DNA of 58,510 bases from Hydrogenophaga intermedia (GTDB taxonomy: Bacteria; Pseudomonadota; Gammaproteobacteria; Burkholderiales; Burkholderiaceae_C), in contig CAMDCY010000002.1 of NCBI GenBank assembly GCA_945890705.1, positions 1 through 58,510 on the forward strand. The letters are read 5' to 3'. The notes beneath the pieces were generated by a model that was given only the letters and a program-made list of their open reading frames with translations, was not told the origin of the DNA and ran no database searches. This document shows positions 19,727 through 28,641 of this stretch, piece by piece. The position numbers and the translations under genes were made by a program. How positions within the stretch are numbered: position 1 is the stretch's first letter; each line of letters begins with the position of its first letter.

Positions 19727-20857
19727 TCAATTGAAAAACGACTTGGCCTTTTCAAACCAACCTTGGTCGTTCGGGCTGTGCTTGTGGCCGCCTTTTTTGA
19801 ACGAATCGCCCAGCTCTTTGAGCAGTTTTCGCTGGTGTTCGGTGAGCTTGACCGGCGTCTCCACCGAGATGTGGCAGTACAGGTCGCCGGGGTAGCTGGC
19901 GCGCACCCCTTTGATGCCCTTGCCGCGCAAGCGGAAGGTTTTGCCGTGCTGCGTGCCTTCGGGGATGTCGATGGTGGCCTTGCCCGCGAGGGTGGGCACG
20001 TCGATCTCGCCGCCCAAGGCGGCCGTGACCACCGAGACTGGCACCTGGCAGTGCAGGTCATCGCCGTCGCGCTCAAAAATATCGTGCTTGTGCAGGCGGA
20101 TCTCGATGTAGAGGTCGCCCGGCGGTCCGCCGTTGGTGCCGGGCTCGCCGTTGCCAGTGCTGCGGATGCGCTGGCCGTCGTCGATGCCCGCGGGGATTTT
20201 GATCTCCAGCGTTTTTTGGCGCTTGATCTTGCCTTCGCCGTGGCAGGTGCCACAGGGGTCGGGGATGACCTTGCCCGCGCCTTGGCAGTGCGGACAGGTT
20301 TGCTGCACGCTGAAAAAGCCTTGGCGCATTTGCACCACGCCCTGGCCTTGGCAGGTTTGGCAGGTCTTGACGCTGGTGCCGGGCTTGGCGCCCGTGCCGT
20401 TGCAGGTGTCGCACGAATCCCACGAGGGGATGCGGATTTGGGCGTCTTTGCCCGCGGCCGCTTCTTCCAGCGTGATGTCCATGGCATAAGACAAATCGCT
20501 GCCACGGAACACTTGGCGGCCACCGCGCTGTTGGCCACGTCCGCCACCAAAGATGTCGCCAAAAATATCGCCGAAGCTGCCGCCAAAACCTTCGGCACCA
20601 CCGCCACCGGGGCCGCGCATGTTCGGGTCCACACCGGCGTGGCCGTACTGGTCGTAAGCGGCTTTTTTCTCAGGGTCCGAGAGCATCTCGTAAGCCTCTT
20701 TGGCCTCTTTGAATTTTTCTTCGGCGGCCTTGGCCGCATCACCCTGGTTGCGGTCGGGGTGGTGCTTCATGGCGAGCTTGCGGTACGCCTTTTTGATCTC
20801 GTCGTCGGAGGCGTTTTTGGGCACGCCCAGCACGTCGTAAAAGTCTCGTTTGGCCAT
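19727..20857 (-). CDS. dnaJ: Chaperone protein DnaJ
   Basis: This 376-residue Hsp40 co-chaperone stimulates the DnaK ATPase and delivers unfolded substrates. It has the J domain (residues 1-70) with the HPD motif in KHHPDRN, a Gly-rich linker, and four CxxCxGxG zinc repeats ([32 protein letters not shown]) between about residues 138 and 205. The C-terminal substrate-binding domains follow. It lies 83 bases downstream of dnaK, separated by a hairpin. Confidence 0.98.
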   Translation of the reverse strand: MAKRDFYDVLGVPKNASDDEIKKAYRKLAMKHHPDRNQGDAAKAAEEKFKEAKEAYEMLSDPEKKAAYDQYGHAGVDPNMRGPGGGGAEGFGGSFGDIFGDIFGGGRGQQRGGRQVFRGSDLSYAMDITLEEAAAGKDAQIRIPSWDSCDTCNGTGAKPGTSVKTCQTCQGQGVVQMRQGFFSVQQTCPHCQGAGKVIPDPCGTCHGEGKIKRQKTLEIKIPAGIDDGQRIRSTGNGEPGTNGGPPGDLYIEIRLHKHDIFERDGDDLHCQVPVSVVTAALGGEIDVPTLAGKATIDIPEGTQHGKTFRLRGKGIKGVRASYPGDLYCHISVETPVKLTEHQRKLLKELGDSFKKGGHKHSPNDQGWFEKAKSFFN

Positions 20858-20887
20858 GGTGAAGTTCGGTCAAGTGTTTGAACACAA

Positions 20888-20922
20888 ACGCCGCGTTGGG
20901 CCCCAAGGGCTCAACGCGGCGT
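20888..20922 (-). terminator. Hairpin between dnaK and dnaJ, possible attenuator
   Basis: A perfect 11-base-pair stem (ACGCCGCGTTG at 20888-20898 with CAACGCGGCGT at 20912-20922) closes a 13-base loop. Read on the minus strand it follows the dnaK stop by about 18 bases and is followed by TTTGTGTT. The U-tract is imperfect, so this may be a partial terminator or an RNA-processing/stability hairpin that lowers dnaJ relative to dnaK. Confidence 0.55.
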
Positions 20923-20940
20923 GTCGAAAGGCGAGGGCGA

Positions 20941-22863
20941 TCAGTCTTTTTTGACTTCCTTGACTTCGGCGTCGACCACGTCGTCGTCGTTGGCTTTGCT
21001 GCCTGCACTGGCCCCACCGTCTGCGCCGGCTTGTGCGGCTTGGCTGGCGGCGTAAACCTTCTCGCCCAACTGCTGGCTCACCGTCATCAGGTGCGTGGTC
21101 TTGGTGTCGATGGCGTCTTTGTCGTCGTTGGGCAGCACCGCTTCGAGGTCTTTGACCGCGGCTTCGATGGCGTCCTTCTCGGCCGAGTCGAGCTTATCAC
21201 CGTGCTCGGTCAAGGACTTCTTCACGCTGTGCACCATGGCTTCGCCTTGGTTGCGTGCTTGAGCGAGTTCGACTTTTTTCTTGTCGTCGGCCGCGTTGAG
21301 TTCGGCGTCCTTGACCATCTGCTGGATTTCGGCCTCGGATAGACCCGAGTTGGCCTTGATGGTGATCTTGTTTTCTTTGCCGGTGCCCTTGTCTTTGGCG
21401 CCCACGTGCAAGATGCCGTTGGCGTCGATGTCAAAGGTCACTTCGATTTGGGGCGTACCGCGTGCGGCGTTGGGAATGCCCTCGAGGTTGAACTCGCCCA
21501 AGGCCTTGTTGCCCGCAGCGATTTCGCGCTCGCCTTGGAACACCTTGATGGTCACCGCAGGCTGGTTGTCTTCGGCGGTCGAGAACACCTGGCTGAACTT
21601 GGTGGGGATGGTGGTGTTCTTCTGGATCATTTTGGTCATGACGCCACCCATGGTCTCGATGCCCAAGGACAGCGGGGTCACGTCCAGCAGCAACACGTCT
21701 TTGCGGTCGCCGGAGAGCACCTGGCCCTGAATGGCTGCGCCCACGGCCACGGCCTCGTCGGGGTTGACGTCTTTGCGCGGCTCTTTGCCGAAGAATTCCT
21801 TGACCTTGTCTTGCACCTTGGGCATGCGGGTCATGCCGCCGACCAAGATCACGTCGTGGATGTCGCCCACGCTCACACCGGCGTCCTTGATGGCCATGCG
21901 GCAAGGCGCGATGGTGCGCTCGATCAGCTCTTCAACCAAAGCTTCGAGTTTGGCGCGTGTGAGCTTGATGTTCAGGTGCTTGGGACCCGAGGCGTCGGCC
22001 GTGATGTAGGGCAGGTTGATGTCGGTGGCGGCTGAGCTGGAGAGCTCGATCTTGGCCTTTTCGGCGGCTTCTTTGAGGCGCTGCAAGGCCAGCACGTCTT
22101 TGCTCAGGTCAACGCCAGATTCTTTCTTGAACTCGGTGATGATGAAGTCGATGATGCGTTGGTCGAAGTCTTCCCCGCCCAAGAAGGTGTCGCCGTTGGT
22201 GGACAGCACCTCAAATTGCTTTTCGCCATCGACGTCGGCGATTTCGATGATGGACACGTCAAACGTACCGCCACCCAAGTCGTACACAGCGATTTTGCGG
22301 TCGCCTTTTTCTTGCTTGTCCAAGCCAAAGGCAAGGGCAGCGGCGGTGGGCTCGTTGATGATGCGCTTGACATCCAAGCCGGCGATGCGGCCAGCGTCTT
22401 TGGTGGCTTGGCGCTGGGCGTCGTTGAAGTAAGCGGGCACGGTGATCACGGCTTCGGTCACCGCTTCGCCGAGGTAGTCCTCGGCCGTTTTCTTCATCTT
22501 GCGCAAGATGTCGGCGCTGACCTGCTGGGCCGACATTTTCTTGCCGCGCACTTCCACCCAAGCGTCGCCGTTATCGGCGGCCACGATGGAATAGGGCATG
22601 AGGTCGATGTCTTTTTGGACTTCTTTTTCGGTGAACTTGCGGCCGATCAAACGCTTGATCGCGTACAGCGTGTTCTTGGGGTTCGTGACCGCTTGGCGCT
22701 TGGCCGAGGCGCCAACCAGCACTTCGCCGTCTTCTTGGTAGGCGACGATGGACGGCGTGGTGCGCGCGCCTTCGGCATTTTCAATCACCTTGGTGGTGTT
22801 GCCTTCCATGATGGACACACAAGAGTTGGTGGTGCCCAAGTCGATGCCGATGATTTTTCCCAT
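20941..22863 (-). CDS. dnaK: Chaperone protein DnaK (Hsp70)
   Basis: This 640-residue ATP-dependent chaperone works with DnaJ and GrpE. The N-terminal nucleotide-binding domain begins [15 protein letters not shown] and contains the usual phosphate motifs ([22 protein letters not shown]). The linker [11 protein letters not shown] near residue 390 and the substrate-binding domain follow, and the acidic/basic tail ends EVKKD. The length equals that of other proteobacterial DnaK proteins. A sigma-32 promoter lies just upstream. Confidence 0.98.
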   Translation of the reverse strand: MGKIIGIDLGTTNSCVSIMEGNTTKVIENAEGARTTPSIVAYQEDGEVLVGASAKRQAVTNPKNTLYAIKRLIGRKFTEKEVQKDIDLMPYSIVAADNGDAWVEVRGKKMSAQQVSADILRKMKKTAEDYLGEAVTEAVITVPAYFNDAQRQATKDAGRIAGLDVKRIINEPTAAALAFGLDKQEKGDRKIAVYDLGGGTFDVSIIEIADVDGEKQFEVLSTNGDTFLGGEDFDQRIIDFIITEFKKESGVDLSKDVLALQRLKEAAEKAKIELSSSAATDINLPYITADASGPKHLNIKLTRAKLEALVEELIERTIAPCRMAIKDAGVSVGDIHDVILVGGMTRMPKVQDKVKEFFGKEPRKDVNPDEAVAVGAAIQGQVLSGDRKDVLLLDVTPLSLGIETMGGVMTKMIQKNTTIPTKFSQVFSTAEDNQPAVTIKVFQGEREIAAGNKALGEFNLEGIPNAARGTPQIEVTFDIDANGILHVGAKDKGTGKENKITIKANSGLSEAEIQQMVKDAELNAADDKKKVELAQARNQGEAMVHSVKKSLTEHGDKLDSAEKDAIEAAVKDLEAVLPNDDKDAIDTKTTHLMTVSQQLGEKVYAASQAAQAGADGGASAGSKANDDDVVDAEVKEVKKD

Positions 22864-22898
22864 GGTGTTTCTCCTGCTGGAATGTTTGAATGTTCAGT

Positions 22899-22926
22899 AA
22901 ATGGTGCGGATGTGCGCGATTTCAAG
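22899..22926 (-). promoter_or_regulatory. Sigma-32 heat-shock promoter of dnaK
   Basis: On the minus strand CTTGAAA (22926-22920), a 13-base spacer and CACCATTT (22906-22899) match the sigma-32 consensus CTTGAAA-N13/14-CCCCATNT with one mismatch in the -10. The ATG of dnaK is about 36 bases further on, with CAGGAG as ribosome binding site. It would allow dnaK transcription independent of the grpE promoter. Confidence 0.8.
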
Positions 22927-22940
22927 GGGTGGTGGACGCC

Positions 22941-23480
22941 TCACTTGGGCGCAGCCACCGTCACCAAGGCCGGGCGCAGCACGCGATCGGCGATCAGGTA
23001 GCCCTTTTGCAGCACGCCCACCACGGTGTTGGCCTCTTGCTCGCTGGGCACCATGCTGATGGCTTGGTGCTGGTGCGGGTCGAATTTGGTGCCGGCGGCA
23101 GGGTTGATTTCGATGACTTTGTGGCGCTCCAAGGCGCTTTTGAGTTGTTTGAGGGTGGCTTCGGCGCCTTCGCGCAGCTGCTCAGGGGTTGCGTTCTGCA
23201 CGCCCAGGCCCGCTTCCAAGCTGTCGGTGACGGGCAGCAGGCTTTCGGCAAAGGCCTCGACGGCGAATTTGCGGGCCTTACCGATGTCTTCGTCGGCGCG
23301 GCGGCGGGCGTTTTCGGCCTCGGCCTTGGCGCGCAGGAATTGGTCGGCCAAATCCAGGTTCTGGGCCTTGAGCGTGGCCAATTCGTCGGCGGGGCTGGCC
23401 TCAGGGGGCGTTGCTGCTGGGGCCTCGGTGGGCGCGGCGGCTTGGGGGTCTTGCTCGGGGGTGGGGTGTTCTTGGCTCAT
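22941..23480 (-). CDS. grpE: Nucleotide exchange factor GrpE
   Basis: This 179-residue co-chaperone releases ADP from DnaK. The first 40 residues are Pro/Ala/Glu-rich and disordered. A long coiled-coil helix (about residues 38-80, [24 protein letters not shown] region) and the C-terminal beta domain ending with [18 protein letters not shown] are typical. It is the first gene of grpE-dnaK-dnaJ, 77 bases before dnaK, and has its own sigma-32 promoter. Confidence 0.96.
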   Translation of the reverse strand: MSQEHPTPEQDPQAAAPTEAPAATPPEASPADELATLKAQNLDLADQFLRAKAEAENARRRADEDIGKARKFAVEAFAESLLPVTDSLEAGLGVQNATPEQLREGAEATLKQLKSALERHKVIEINPAAGTKFDPHQHQAISMVPSEQEANTVVGVLQKGYLIADRVLRPALVTVAAPK

Positions 23481-23512
23481 GGGGCGGGGTGTCTAAAAAG
23501 GAATGACATTTC

Positions 23513-23540
23513 ACTTGGGGCGCTCGAGCGCTATTTCAAG
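23513..23540 (-). promoter_or_regulatory. Sigma-32 heat-shock promoter of grpE
   Basis: On the minus strand CTTGAAA (23540-23534), a 13-base spacer and CCCCAAGT (23520-23513) fit the sigma-32 consensus well. The predicted start of transcription is about 25 bases before the grpE ATG at 23480. The spacer includes CGCTCGAGCG, which is palindromic. Confidence 0.85.
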
Positions 23541-23602
23541 GGCCTTCGGTGATTTTTTTGAATGGCCACAAAATGGGCATTTGACCGTACAGGAGCCCAA
23601 CC

Positions 23603-24457
23603 ATGAAATTCTTCCGTCACGGCCCTTTGGGGCAAGAGCGCCCCGGTTTGATCGATGCCCAGGGCCTGCTGCGCGACCTCTCGGGGCAGGTTGAGGACAT
23701 CGGGGGTGAAGCCCTGCATCCAAGCGCCTTGGCGACATGGGCGGCGCTGGACACCACCCGTTTGCCTTTGGTGCCCGAAGGCACGCGGCTGGGGGCTTGT
23801 GTGGCGGGGGTGGGCAATCTGGTGGGGATTGGCCTGAACTACGCCGATCACGCCGCCGAAGCCGGTCTGGCCGCGCCAGGTCAGCCCATCGCCTTCAACA
23901 AACACAACGGCAGCGTGAGCGGCCCGAACGACGACATTTGGCTGCCCCCCGACAGCCAAAAACTCGATTGGGAAGTCGAGTTGGGCATCGTGATGGGCCA
24001 ACGCACTTGGCACGTGAGCCCCGATCAGGCCATGGCCCACATCGCGGGCTTTTGTTTGGTCAACGACGTCTCGGAGCGCAGCTACCAGATGGAGCGCGAA
24101 GGCCAGTGGGTCAAGGGCAAAAGTTACCCCACCCATTGCCCTTTGGGGCCTTGGCTGGTGACGCCGGATGAGTTGGGTGACCCACAAAACGTGGACCTGT
24201 GGCTCGAGGTCAATGGGGTGGCGCGACAGCGGGGCAACACCCGAACGATGATTTTTGGCGTGACCCACATCGTGAGTTACCTCAGCCAATTCATGGCCTT
24301 GCAGCCTGGTGACGTGATCCCCAGCGGCACCCCACCCGGTGTGGGCATGGGGCACAAACCCCCGATCTACCTCAAGGCCGGTGACGTGGTGACCTTGGGT
24401 GGTCGTGGCTTGGGCGAGCAGCGGCAGGTGGTGGTCAAGAGCCCGGTAACGGCCTGA
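23603..24457 (+). CDS. Fumarylacetoacetate hydrolase (FAH) family protein, short type
   Basis: This 284-residue protein belongs to the FAH superfamily. The C-terminal catalytic domain begins around residue 73 (VGIGLNYADHAAEAG). Metal ligands are visible as DWEVELGIVMG near residue 130 and NDVSERSYQ near residue 154. The length and motifs resemble ureidoglycolate-lyase-like and 2,4-diketo-3-deoxy-sugar-acid hydrolase members, so C-C hydrolysis of a diketo acid is likely. A clear AGGAG lies before the ATG. It is a single gene between grpE and the AEC gene; whether it serves the sugar cluster 10 kb away is unknown. Confidence 0.85.
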   Translation: MKFFRHGPLGQERPGLIDAQGLLRDLSGQVEDIGGEALHPSALATWAALDTTRLPLVPEGTRLGACVAGVGNLVGIGLNYADHAAEAGLAAPGQPIAFNKHNGSVSGPNDDIWLPPDSQKLDWEVELGIVMGQRTWHVSPDQAMAHIAGFCLVNDVSERSYQMEREGQWVKGKSYPTHCPLGPWLVTPDELGDPQNVDLWLEVNGVARQRGNTRTMIFGVTHIVSYLSQFMALQPGDVIPSGTPPGVGMGHKPPIYLKAGDVVTLGGRGLGEQRQVVVKSPVTA

Positions 24458-24487
24458 TCCGTCGATCGCTTCTTGGGATGGTGGGTC

Positions 24488-25435
24488 TCAGGGCACCAGA
24501 CTGGGCAACCATCGCGGCAACAGCCACAACCAAGCGTTGAGAGTGAAAAAGGACACCACGGTGACCGTGACCAACGCGGCGGCACAAAAGCCCTCGATGC
24601 CGTGGCGTTGCCCCAAAGCCGGGTAGAGCGATGGCAGGGGCATGGCGGCCATGGCCACGGCCGCCAGCGCCATCGGGGCTGATGCGATCGGCAGCACCCA
24701 CAGCACGGCCAAGGTCAGGGCAGGGTGCAAGACCAGTTTGCCGAACGTGACGGCCGTCAGGTCCAGGCGCATGCCCCGAACCTGTTGCCCCACCAAAATG
24801 CCGCCGATCATGAACAAGGCCAAGGGCGCTGCGGCGGACGCCACCAGCGCCGCCGTGCGATCGAGCAAGGCAGGCAAGTGCCAACCCGCGGTGGCACACA
24901 ACACCCCCAAGACGATGGCCGCCAAGATGGGGTTACGCCAAACGCTCGCACCCGCATGGCGCAGCGCTTGAGACCAAGATTGGCCAGCGCGCCGATCGGC
25001 CATCAGCATGGTCAGTGGGTAAACGACCAGGTTTTCCACCAGCAAACACAAGGCCAAGGCCACATCGGCCGCCGGGCCGATCAGTTGCGACAGGATGGGG
25101 TAACCCACGAACACGCTGTTGGAGCCCGACATACCCATGGCCATGAAGGACGACATCGCCCCATCGTGCCCGCGCCAACGGCGAGCCCATTGGTGCGCCA
25201 ACACCCAAGCCAACACGGAGGCCAACAAATAGACCGTCAGGAAGTCCACTTGCAGGATGTCGTCGATGTCGTATTGGCCGATGGTGCGAAACACCATGAT
25301 GGGCAAGATGATCAAGACCAACAAACGGCCGATGAGGCGCATGTCGGCTTTTTCGAATAACCCAAAGCGTACCGCGCCAAACCCCAAGGCAATGATGAGG
25401 TAAATGGGTGCGGTGATCAGCAGGATGTCGAGCAT
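24488..25435 (-). CDS. AEC family transporter (auxin efflux carrier type)
   Basis: This 315-residue membrane protein has about ten predicted helices arranged as two inverted halves, as in the AEC family (MdcF, MleP and relatives), which carry small organic acids. The segment MGMSGSNSVFVGYPILSQL near residue 103 and the glycine/proline-kinked second half are typical. It is the last gene of the minus-strand unit TetR-Gfo-AroQ-AroE-like-AEC, 14 bases behind the AroE-like gene, which suggests a carboxylate of that pathway as substrate. This is inference from context. Confidence 0.82.
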   Translation of the reverse strand: MLDILLITAPIYLIIALGFGAVRFGLFEKADMRLIGRLLVLIILPIMVFRTIGQYDIDDILQVDFLTVYLLASVLAWVLAHQWARRWRGHDGAMSSFMAMGMSGSNSVFVGYPILSQLIGPAADVALALCLLVENLVVYPLTMLMADRRAGQSWSQALRHAGASVWRNPILAAIVLGVLCATAGWHLPALLDRTAALVASAAAPLALFMIGGILVGQQVRGMRLDLTAVTFGKLVLHPALTLAVLWVLPIASAPMALAAVAMAAMPLPSLYPALGQRHGIEGFCAAALVTVTVVSFFTLNAWLWLLPRWLPSLVP

Positions 25436-25449
25436 GGGGCCGTGGGTGC

Positions 25450-26286
25450 TCAGTAGGCCAGTTGCGCCACCGAGCGCAGGTCCTCGGCGGTGGTGCTGGG
25501 CAAACCAAAAAACTCCAAATAGGCGGGGATTTGCTCGAAGAGCATGTCGGTCCCGATTTGCACCCGGCAGCCCTTGGCACGAGCAGCCGATAAAAAGGCG
25601 GTCATCTCGGTGGCCATCACCACTTCGCCGACAAAAGTGTCGGGGCTGAGCCGCGACACGTCCATGGGCAGCGGGTCTCCATCGTTCATACCCATGGGCG
25701 TGGCGTTGATCACCAAATCGAACCCCGCGGGGTCCTTGCTACCGGTGTGTGCTTCCAGGCTGGGGTATTCCTGTTTCAGGCGCTGGGCCAAGGCGTCGGC
25801 TACCTTGGCGTGGATGTCGAACACAGCGATGGCGGCCACGCCCGCGCTGGCGAGCGAGGCGGCGATGGCGCTGCCCACACCGCCGCTGCCCACCACCAAA
25901 GCGCGCTGGCCTTTTAAATTGAAGCCTTTGCGCTGCACGCCGCGCACAAAGCCCGCGCCGTCAAACATATCGCCTTGCAAGCGACCGTCGGCCGTTCGCC
26001 TCACGGCGTTGCAGGCGCCCGCAACCCTGACCGTCGGCGTGACCTCATCGAGCAGGCCCACCGTGACGACCTTGTGCGGCATGGTGATGAGCGCGCCGCG
26101 GATGTTGTTGAGCTGAAAAACGGCGCGCAAGAAAGCGGGGTAGTGTTCGGCTTGGCAGCCCATGGGGACGACCACCGCGTTGATGCCGGCCCGCTCGAAA
26201 TACGGGTTGTAAATCATGGGTGACTTGAAGCTGTGCGTCGGGTAGCCGATGTGCGCGATCAATTCGGTGTGGCCGTTGATGGTCAT
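25450..26286 (-). CDS. Shikimate dehydrogenase-like protein
   Basis: This 278-residue protein has the two-domain AroE/YdiB fold. The catalytic lysine (K72 in ITMPHK), the asparagine N93 and the aspartate D109 are in the expected places, and the NAD(P) loop GSGGVGS is at 133-139. Two substrate-pocket positions look changed: the first serine of the usual HSxSP motif appears to be F20 (YPTHSFKSP), and NTDG reads MFDG. It is therefore probably not the housekeeping AroE but a catabolic paralogue for quinate, shikimate or a related cyclic polyol. It lies between aroQ and the AEC gene in one operon. Confidence 0.82.
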   Translation of the reverse strand: MTINGHTELIAHIGYPTHSFKSPMIYNPYFERAGINAVVVPMGCQAEHYPAFLRAVFQLNNIRGALITMPHKVVTVGLLDEVTPTVRVAGACNAVRRTADGRLQGDMFDGAGFVRGVQRKGFNLKGQRALVVGSGGVGSAIAASLASAGVAAIAVFDIHAKVADALAQRLKQEYPSLEAHTGSKDPAGFDLVINATPMGMNDGDPLPMDVSRLSPDTFVGEVVMATEMTAFLSAARAKGCRVQIGTDMLFEQIPAYLEFFGLPSTTAEDLRSVAQLAY

Positions 26287-26337
26287 GTTGCGGTGCTGTG
26301 TGGTGGCGTGGCAAACCGGGTTTGGCTGGACACAGGG

Positions 26338-26787
26338 TCAGGCTTTTGCGCGGGCTTTGGCGTGCGAGATGGCGGTGCGCAGGCCCAACAAATAACTGTC
26401 CACGCCAAAACCAGCGACTTGGCCTTGAGCGATCTCGGCCAGCACCGAGTGGTGACGGAAGGCTTCGCGGGCGTGGATGTTGGACATGTGCACTTCAACG
26501 ATGGGGCACTTGAGGATGGCCAGTGCGTCGCGAATGCCGTAGCTGTAATGTGTCCAAGCCCCCGCGTTGATGACCACGGCCGCCACGTTGTCCACATACG
26601 CTTGGTGAATTTTTTCGACCATCGCGCCTTCGAAATTGGTTTGGAAGCATTCGACTTCGGCGCCCAGCTCTTGCCCCAGCTTTTGCAGGCCTTGGTTGAT
26701 GTCGTCCAGCGTGGCGGTGCCGTACTGAGCAGGGTCGCGTTTGCCGAACATGTTGAGGTTGATACCGTGCAGGGTCAGGACTTTCAT
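26338..26787 (-). CDS. aroQ: Type II 3-dehydroquinate dehydratase
   Basis: This 149-residue protein is a type II dehydroquinase, which interconverts 3-dehydroquinate and 3-dehydroshikimate in the cytosol as a dodecamer. The opening VLTLHGINLNMFGKR, the catalytic tyrosine Y22, NAGAWTHYS (74-82) and the histidine H100 in VEVHMSNIHARE are all present. Usually biosynthetic, but the operon neighbours (AroE-like, Gfo/Idh, TetR, transporters) suggest a catabolic copy. Whether the genome has a second copy cannot be seen. Confidence 0.92.
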   Translation of the reverse strand: MKVLTLHGINLNMFGKRDPAQYGTATLDDINQGLQKLGQELGAEVECFQTNFEGAMVEKIHQAYVDNVAAVVINAGAWTHYSYGIRDALAILKCPIVEVHMSNIHAREAFRHHSVLAEIAQGQVAGFGVDSYLLGLRTAISHAKARAKA

Positions 26788-26810
26788 GGGTTCTCCTAAA
26801 AAAATGGTGA

Positions 26811-27884
26811 TCAGTTGAGGGACACGGTGCGGCCGCTGTGAGCAGCTTCCATCACCGCCTCGGTCACACGCAGGTTGTCAAGACCGTCGCGCAAGCTCAC
26901 CAGCGGCGGTGTACGACCGCGCGCCACGTCCACAAAGTGGGCCATTTGTCGTGCGATAGGGTCCCAGCGCTGCAGTGGCAGGGTTTGCGTTTCCAGCGGC
27001 AACCACCACGAGCGCTCTTGGCCTTCGGGGTAGCGCTGCATCTGCATGCTGGGTACAGCCAAGCTGCCGTGGGTGCCAGTGATGAGGTAGCAGTCTTCTT
27101 CGGGGTGGCTGTCGTAGGCGGTGTTTTCTTGGCTGGTTTGTTCCCAGCTGCGCGAGCTGGCGGCGGTGTCGCTCAGCAAAAAGCTGGCCAAGACACCGCT
27201 ATCAAAACGCAGACCGATGCTGACCGTGTCCTCCACCGCATGACCGCGTATCGCATGCGAAGACAGGGCCTGCACCTGCAACACCGATCCCGCCATCATG
27301 CGCAGGTTGTGCACCTCGTGGATCAGGTTGAGCAAAACGGGCCCGCCACCGATCTCACGCCGCCAAGGGCCCGATTCGAAATACCGATCGGGTTTGTAGA
27401 ACAGCGCAGCGCCTTGGATGGCCACGATGCGCCCCAGCTGTCCACTGGCAATTACTGCGCAGGCTTGCTGCATGATGGCGCTGTGGGCGCGGTGGTGTCC
27501 CACCAAGATGCGCGCCAGTGCAGCGCCCTCGGCGTTGACGTGTTTCACGAGCCGCTCAGCTTCGGCCACGCTGGTGGCCACGGGTTTCTCCAACAAGACA
27601 GCCAAACCCGCTTGGACGCACTGCAAGGTTTGATCGACATGCAAAGCGTTCGGGGTGGCCAGCACGACCGCATCGGTGCAGGCCGATGCCAGGAGCGACG
27701 CCAAGTTGGCGTGGTGCGCCACTTGCAAGCCAGCGGCCAGTTCGGCGGCGTCGAGCGATGGGTCGACGATCGCGATCAAACGGGCGTTGGGGCAGTCCTG
27801 CACCGCTTGGATGTGGGCGCGGCCCATGTAGCCCGCGCCGACCACGGCCACGCGCAAAGGGGATTCAATGGTTTTTTCGGACAT
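26811..27884 (-). CDS. Gfo/Idh/MocA family oxidoreductase
   Basis: This 357-residue NAD(P)-dependent dehydrogenase belongs to the family of inositol and glucose-fructose oxidoreductases. The Rossmann motif GAGYMGRAH is at 16-24. The EKP motif (LLEKPVATS) lies near residue 97, and the proposed catalytic histidine is in LIHEVHNLRMM near residue 182. The start at 27884 was preferred over an upstream in-frame codon inside the TetR gene. It overlaps the end of that gene by 20 bases and is 23 bases ahead of aroQ. Substrate unknown: a cyclic polyol such as quinate or an inositol is plausible from context. Confidence 0.85.
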   Translation of the reverse strand: MSEKTIESPLRVAVVGAGYMGRAHIQAVQDCPNARLIAIVDPSLDAAELAAGLQVAHHANLASLLASACTDAVVLATPNALHVDQTLQCVQAGLAVLLEKPVATSVAEAERLVKHVNAEGAALARILVGHHRAHSAIMQQACAVIASGQLGRIVAIQGAALFYKPDRYFESGPWRREIGGGPVLLNLIHEVHNLRMMAGSVLQVQALSSHAIRGHAVEDTVSIGLRFDSGVLASFLLSDTAASSRSWEQTSQENTAYDSHPEEDCYLITGTHGSLAVPSMQMQRYPEGQERSWWLPLETQTLPLQRWDPIARQMAHFVDVARGRTPPLVSLRDGLDNLRVTEAVMEAAHSGRTVSLN

Positions 27885-28533
27885 AACGCAGCACCATTTG
27901 AACGATGTTTTCGCGCCGTGCTGCCACATAGGCCGGCGACTGTTTGTCTAACTGGAAGATCATGCCGAAGGTGTGGCGGTTGGAGACGTTGAAAAAAGTC
28001 AGCGCCGATATTGATTCGTGGATATCGGTGGGATCCAATCCTGGCAAAAATACCCCTTCGCGGACCCCCCGTTCGTAAATGCCACGCACCAAAGCAATGG
28101 CCGGTCGGTTGAGTTCTTGGATCTGTTCGCCTTGGGCCAAATAACGGCCACGGTTGAAGTTCTCCGCCATCACCATGCGGATGTGGTTTTCGTTTTTCAG
28201 GTGGTGATCAAAGGTCACCGAGGTGAGGCAGCGCAAGGCCTCGATCGGGGGCATCTTGTCGAGTTGCATGCCCAACTCGGTGTTGCGGATCCTCAGGTAA
28301 GACGCTTCGAGCGCGGCCAGGTACAAACCTTCCTTGCTCTCGAAGTAGTAGTAAATCATGCGTTTGCTGGTGCTCGTGGCCGCTGCAATGGCGTCAACCC
28401 GCGCGCCCGCCAATCCTTTTTCACCAAACTCGGCGATCGCAGCCTCCAAGATGTTCGCCTTGACCGTGTCGGGGTCGCGGGTGCGCTCGGGCGATTTTTT
28501 ATGTACCGTTTGGTTCATAGTGGTGAAACCCAT
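27865..28533 (-). CDS. TetR/AcrR family transcriptional regulator
   Basis: This 222-residue protein has an N-terminal helix-turn-helix domain (about residues 24-70; TSTSKRMIYYYFESKEGLY is the recognition part) and a ligand-binding C-terminal domain. It heads the minus-strand operon and is divergent from the TRAP transporter genes. A palindrome in the gap between them is its likely operator. The ATG at 28533 is used; a second ATG at 28518 is equally possible, as neither has a good ribosome binding site. Repression relieved by a pathway intermediate is the expected mode. Confidence 0.88.
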   Translation of the reverse strand: MGFTTMNQTVHKKSPERTRDPDTVKANILEAAIAEFGEKGLAGARVDAIAAATSTSKRMIYYYFESKEGLYLAALEASYLRIRNTELGMQLDKMPPIEALRCLTSVTFDHHLKNENHIRMVMAENFNRGRYLAQGEQIQELNRPAIALVRGIYERGVREGVFLPGLDPTDIHESISALTFFNVSNRHTFGMIFQLDKQSPAYVAARRENIVQMVLRYVRKNH

Positions 28534-28578
28534 GAGGCAAGGTTCGGGTTTTCCCTAGTATTTGTGTGGCTTGGTGCC

Positions 28579-28606
28579 AGTATAGCCTCAAACGCATTAA
28601 TGTACG
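28579..28606 (-). promoter_or_regulatory. Candidate promoter of the TetR-Gfo-AroQ operon
   Basis: On the minus strand TATACT (28584-28579) is preceded at 16 bases by CGTACA (28606-28601). The -10 is good and the -35 is weak. The -35 falls inside the palindrome at 28600-28617, which would give autorepression by the TetR protein. Confidence 0.45.
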
Positions 28607-28617
28607 AATTGGTACAT
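28600..28617. promoter_or_regulatory. Candidate TetR operator palindrome
   Basis: The arms ATGTAC (28600-28605) and GTACAT (28612-28617) are perfect inverted repeats around GAATTG. The size (18 bases, near-symmetric core) suits a TetR-family dimer pair. It lies between the divergent tetR and dctP genes, overlapping the -35 regions of both candidate promoters. Assignment to the adjacent regulator is inference from position. Confidence 0.65.
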
Positions 28618-28632
28618 AAAAGAAATTCCACG

Positions 28633-28641
28633 TGCTAATAT
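28633..28641 (+). promoter_or_regulatory. Candidate extended -10 promoter of the dctPQM operon
   Basis: TGCTAATAT at 28633-28641 is an extended -10 element (TGn plus TAATAT). No good -35 is present at 16-18 bases; that position lies in the palindrome 28600-28617. Transcription would start near 28648, about 50 bases before dctP. Confidence 0.5.
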
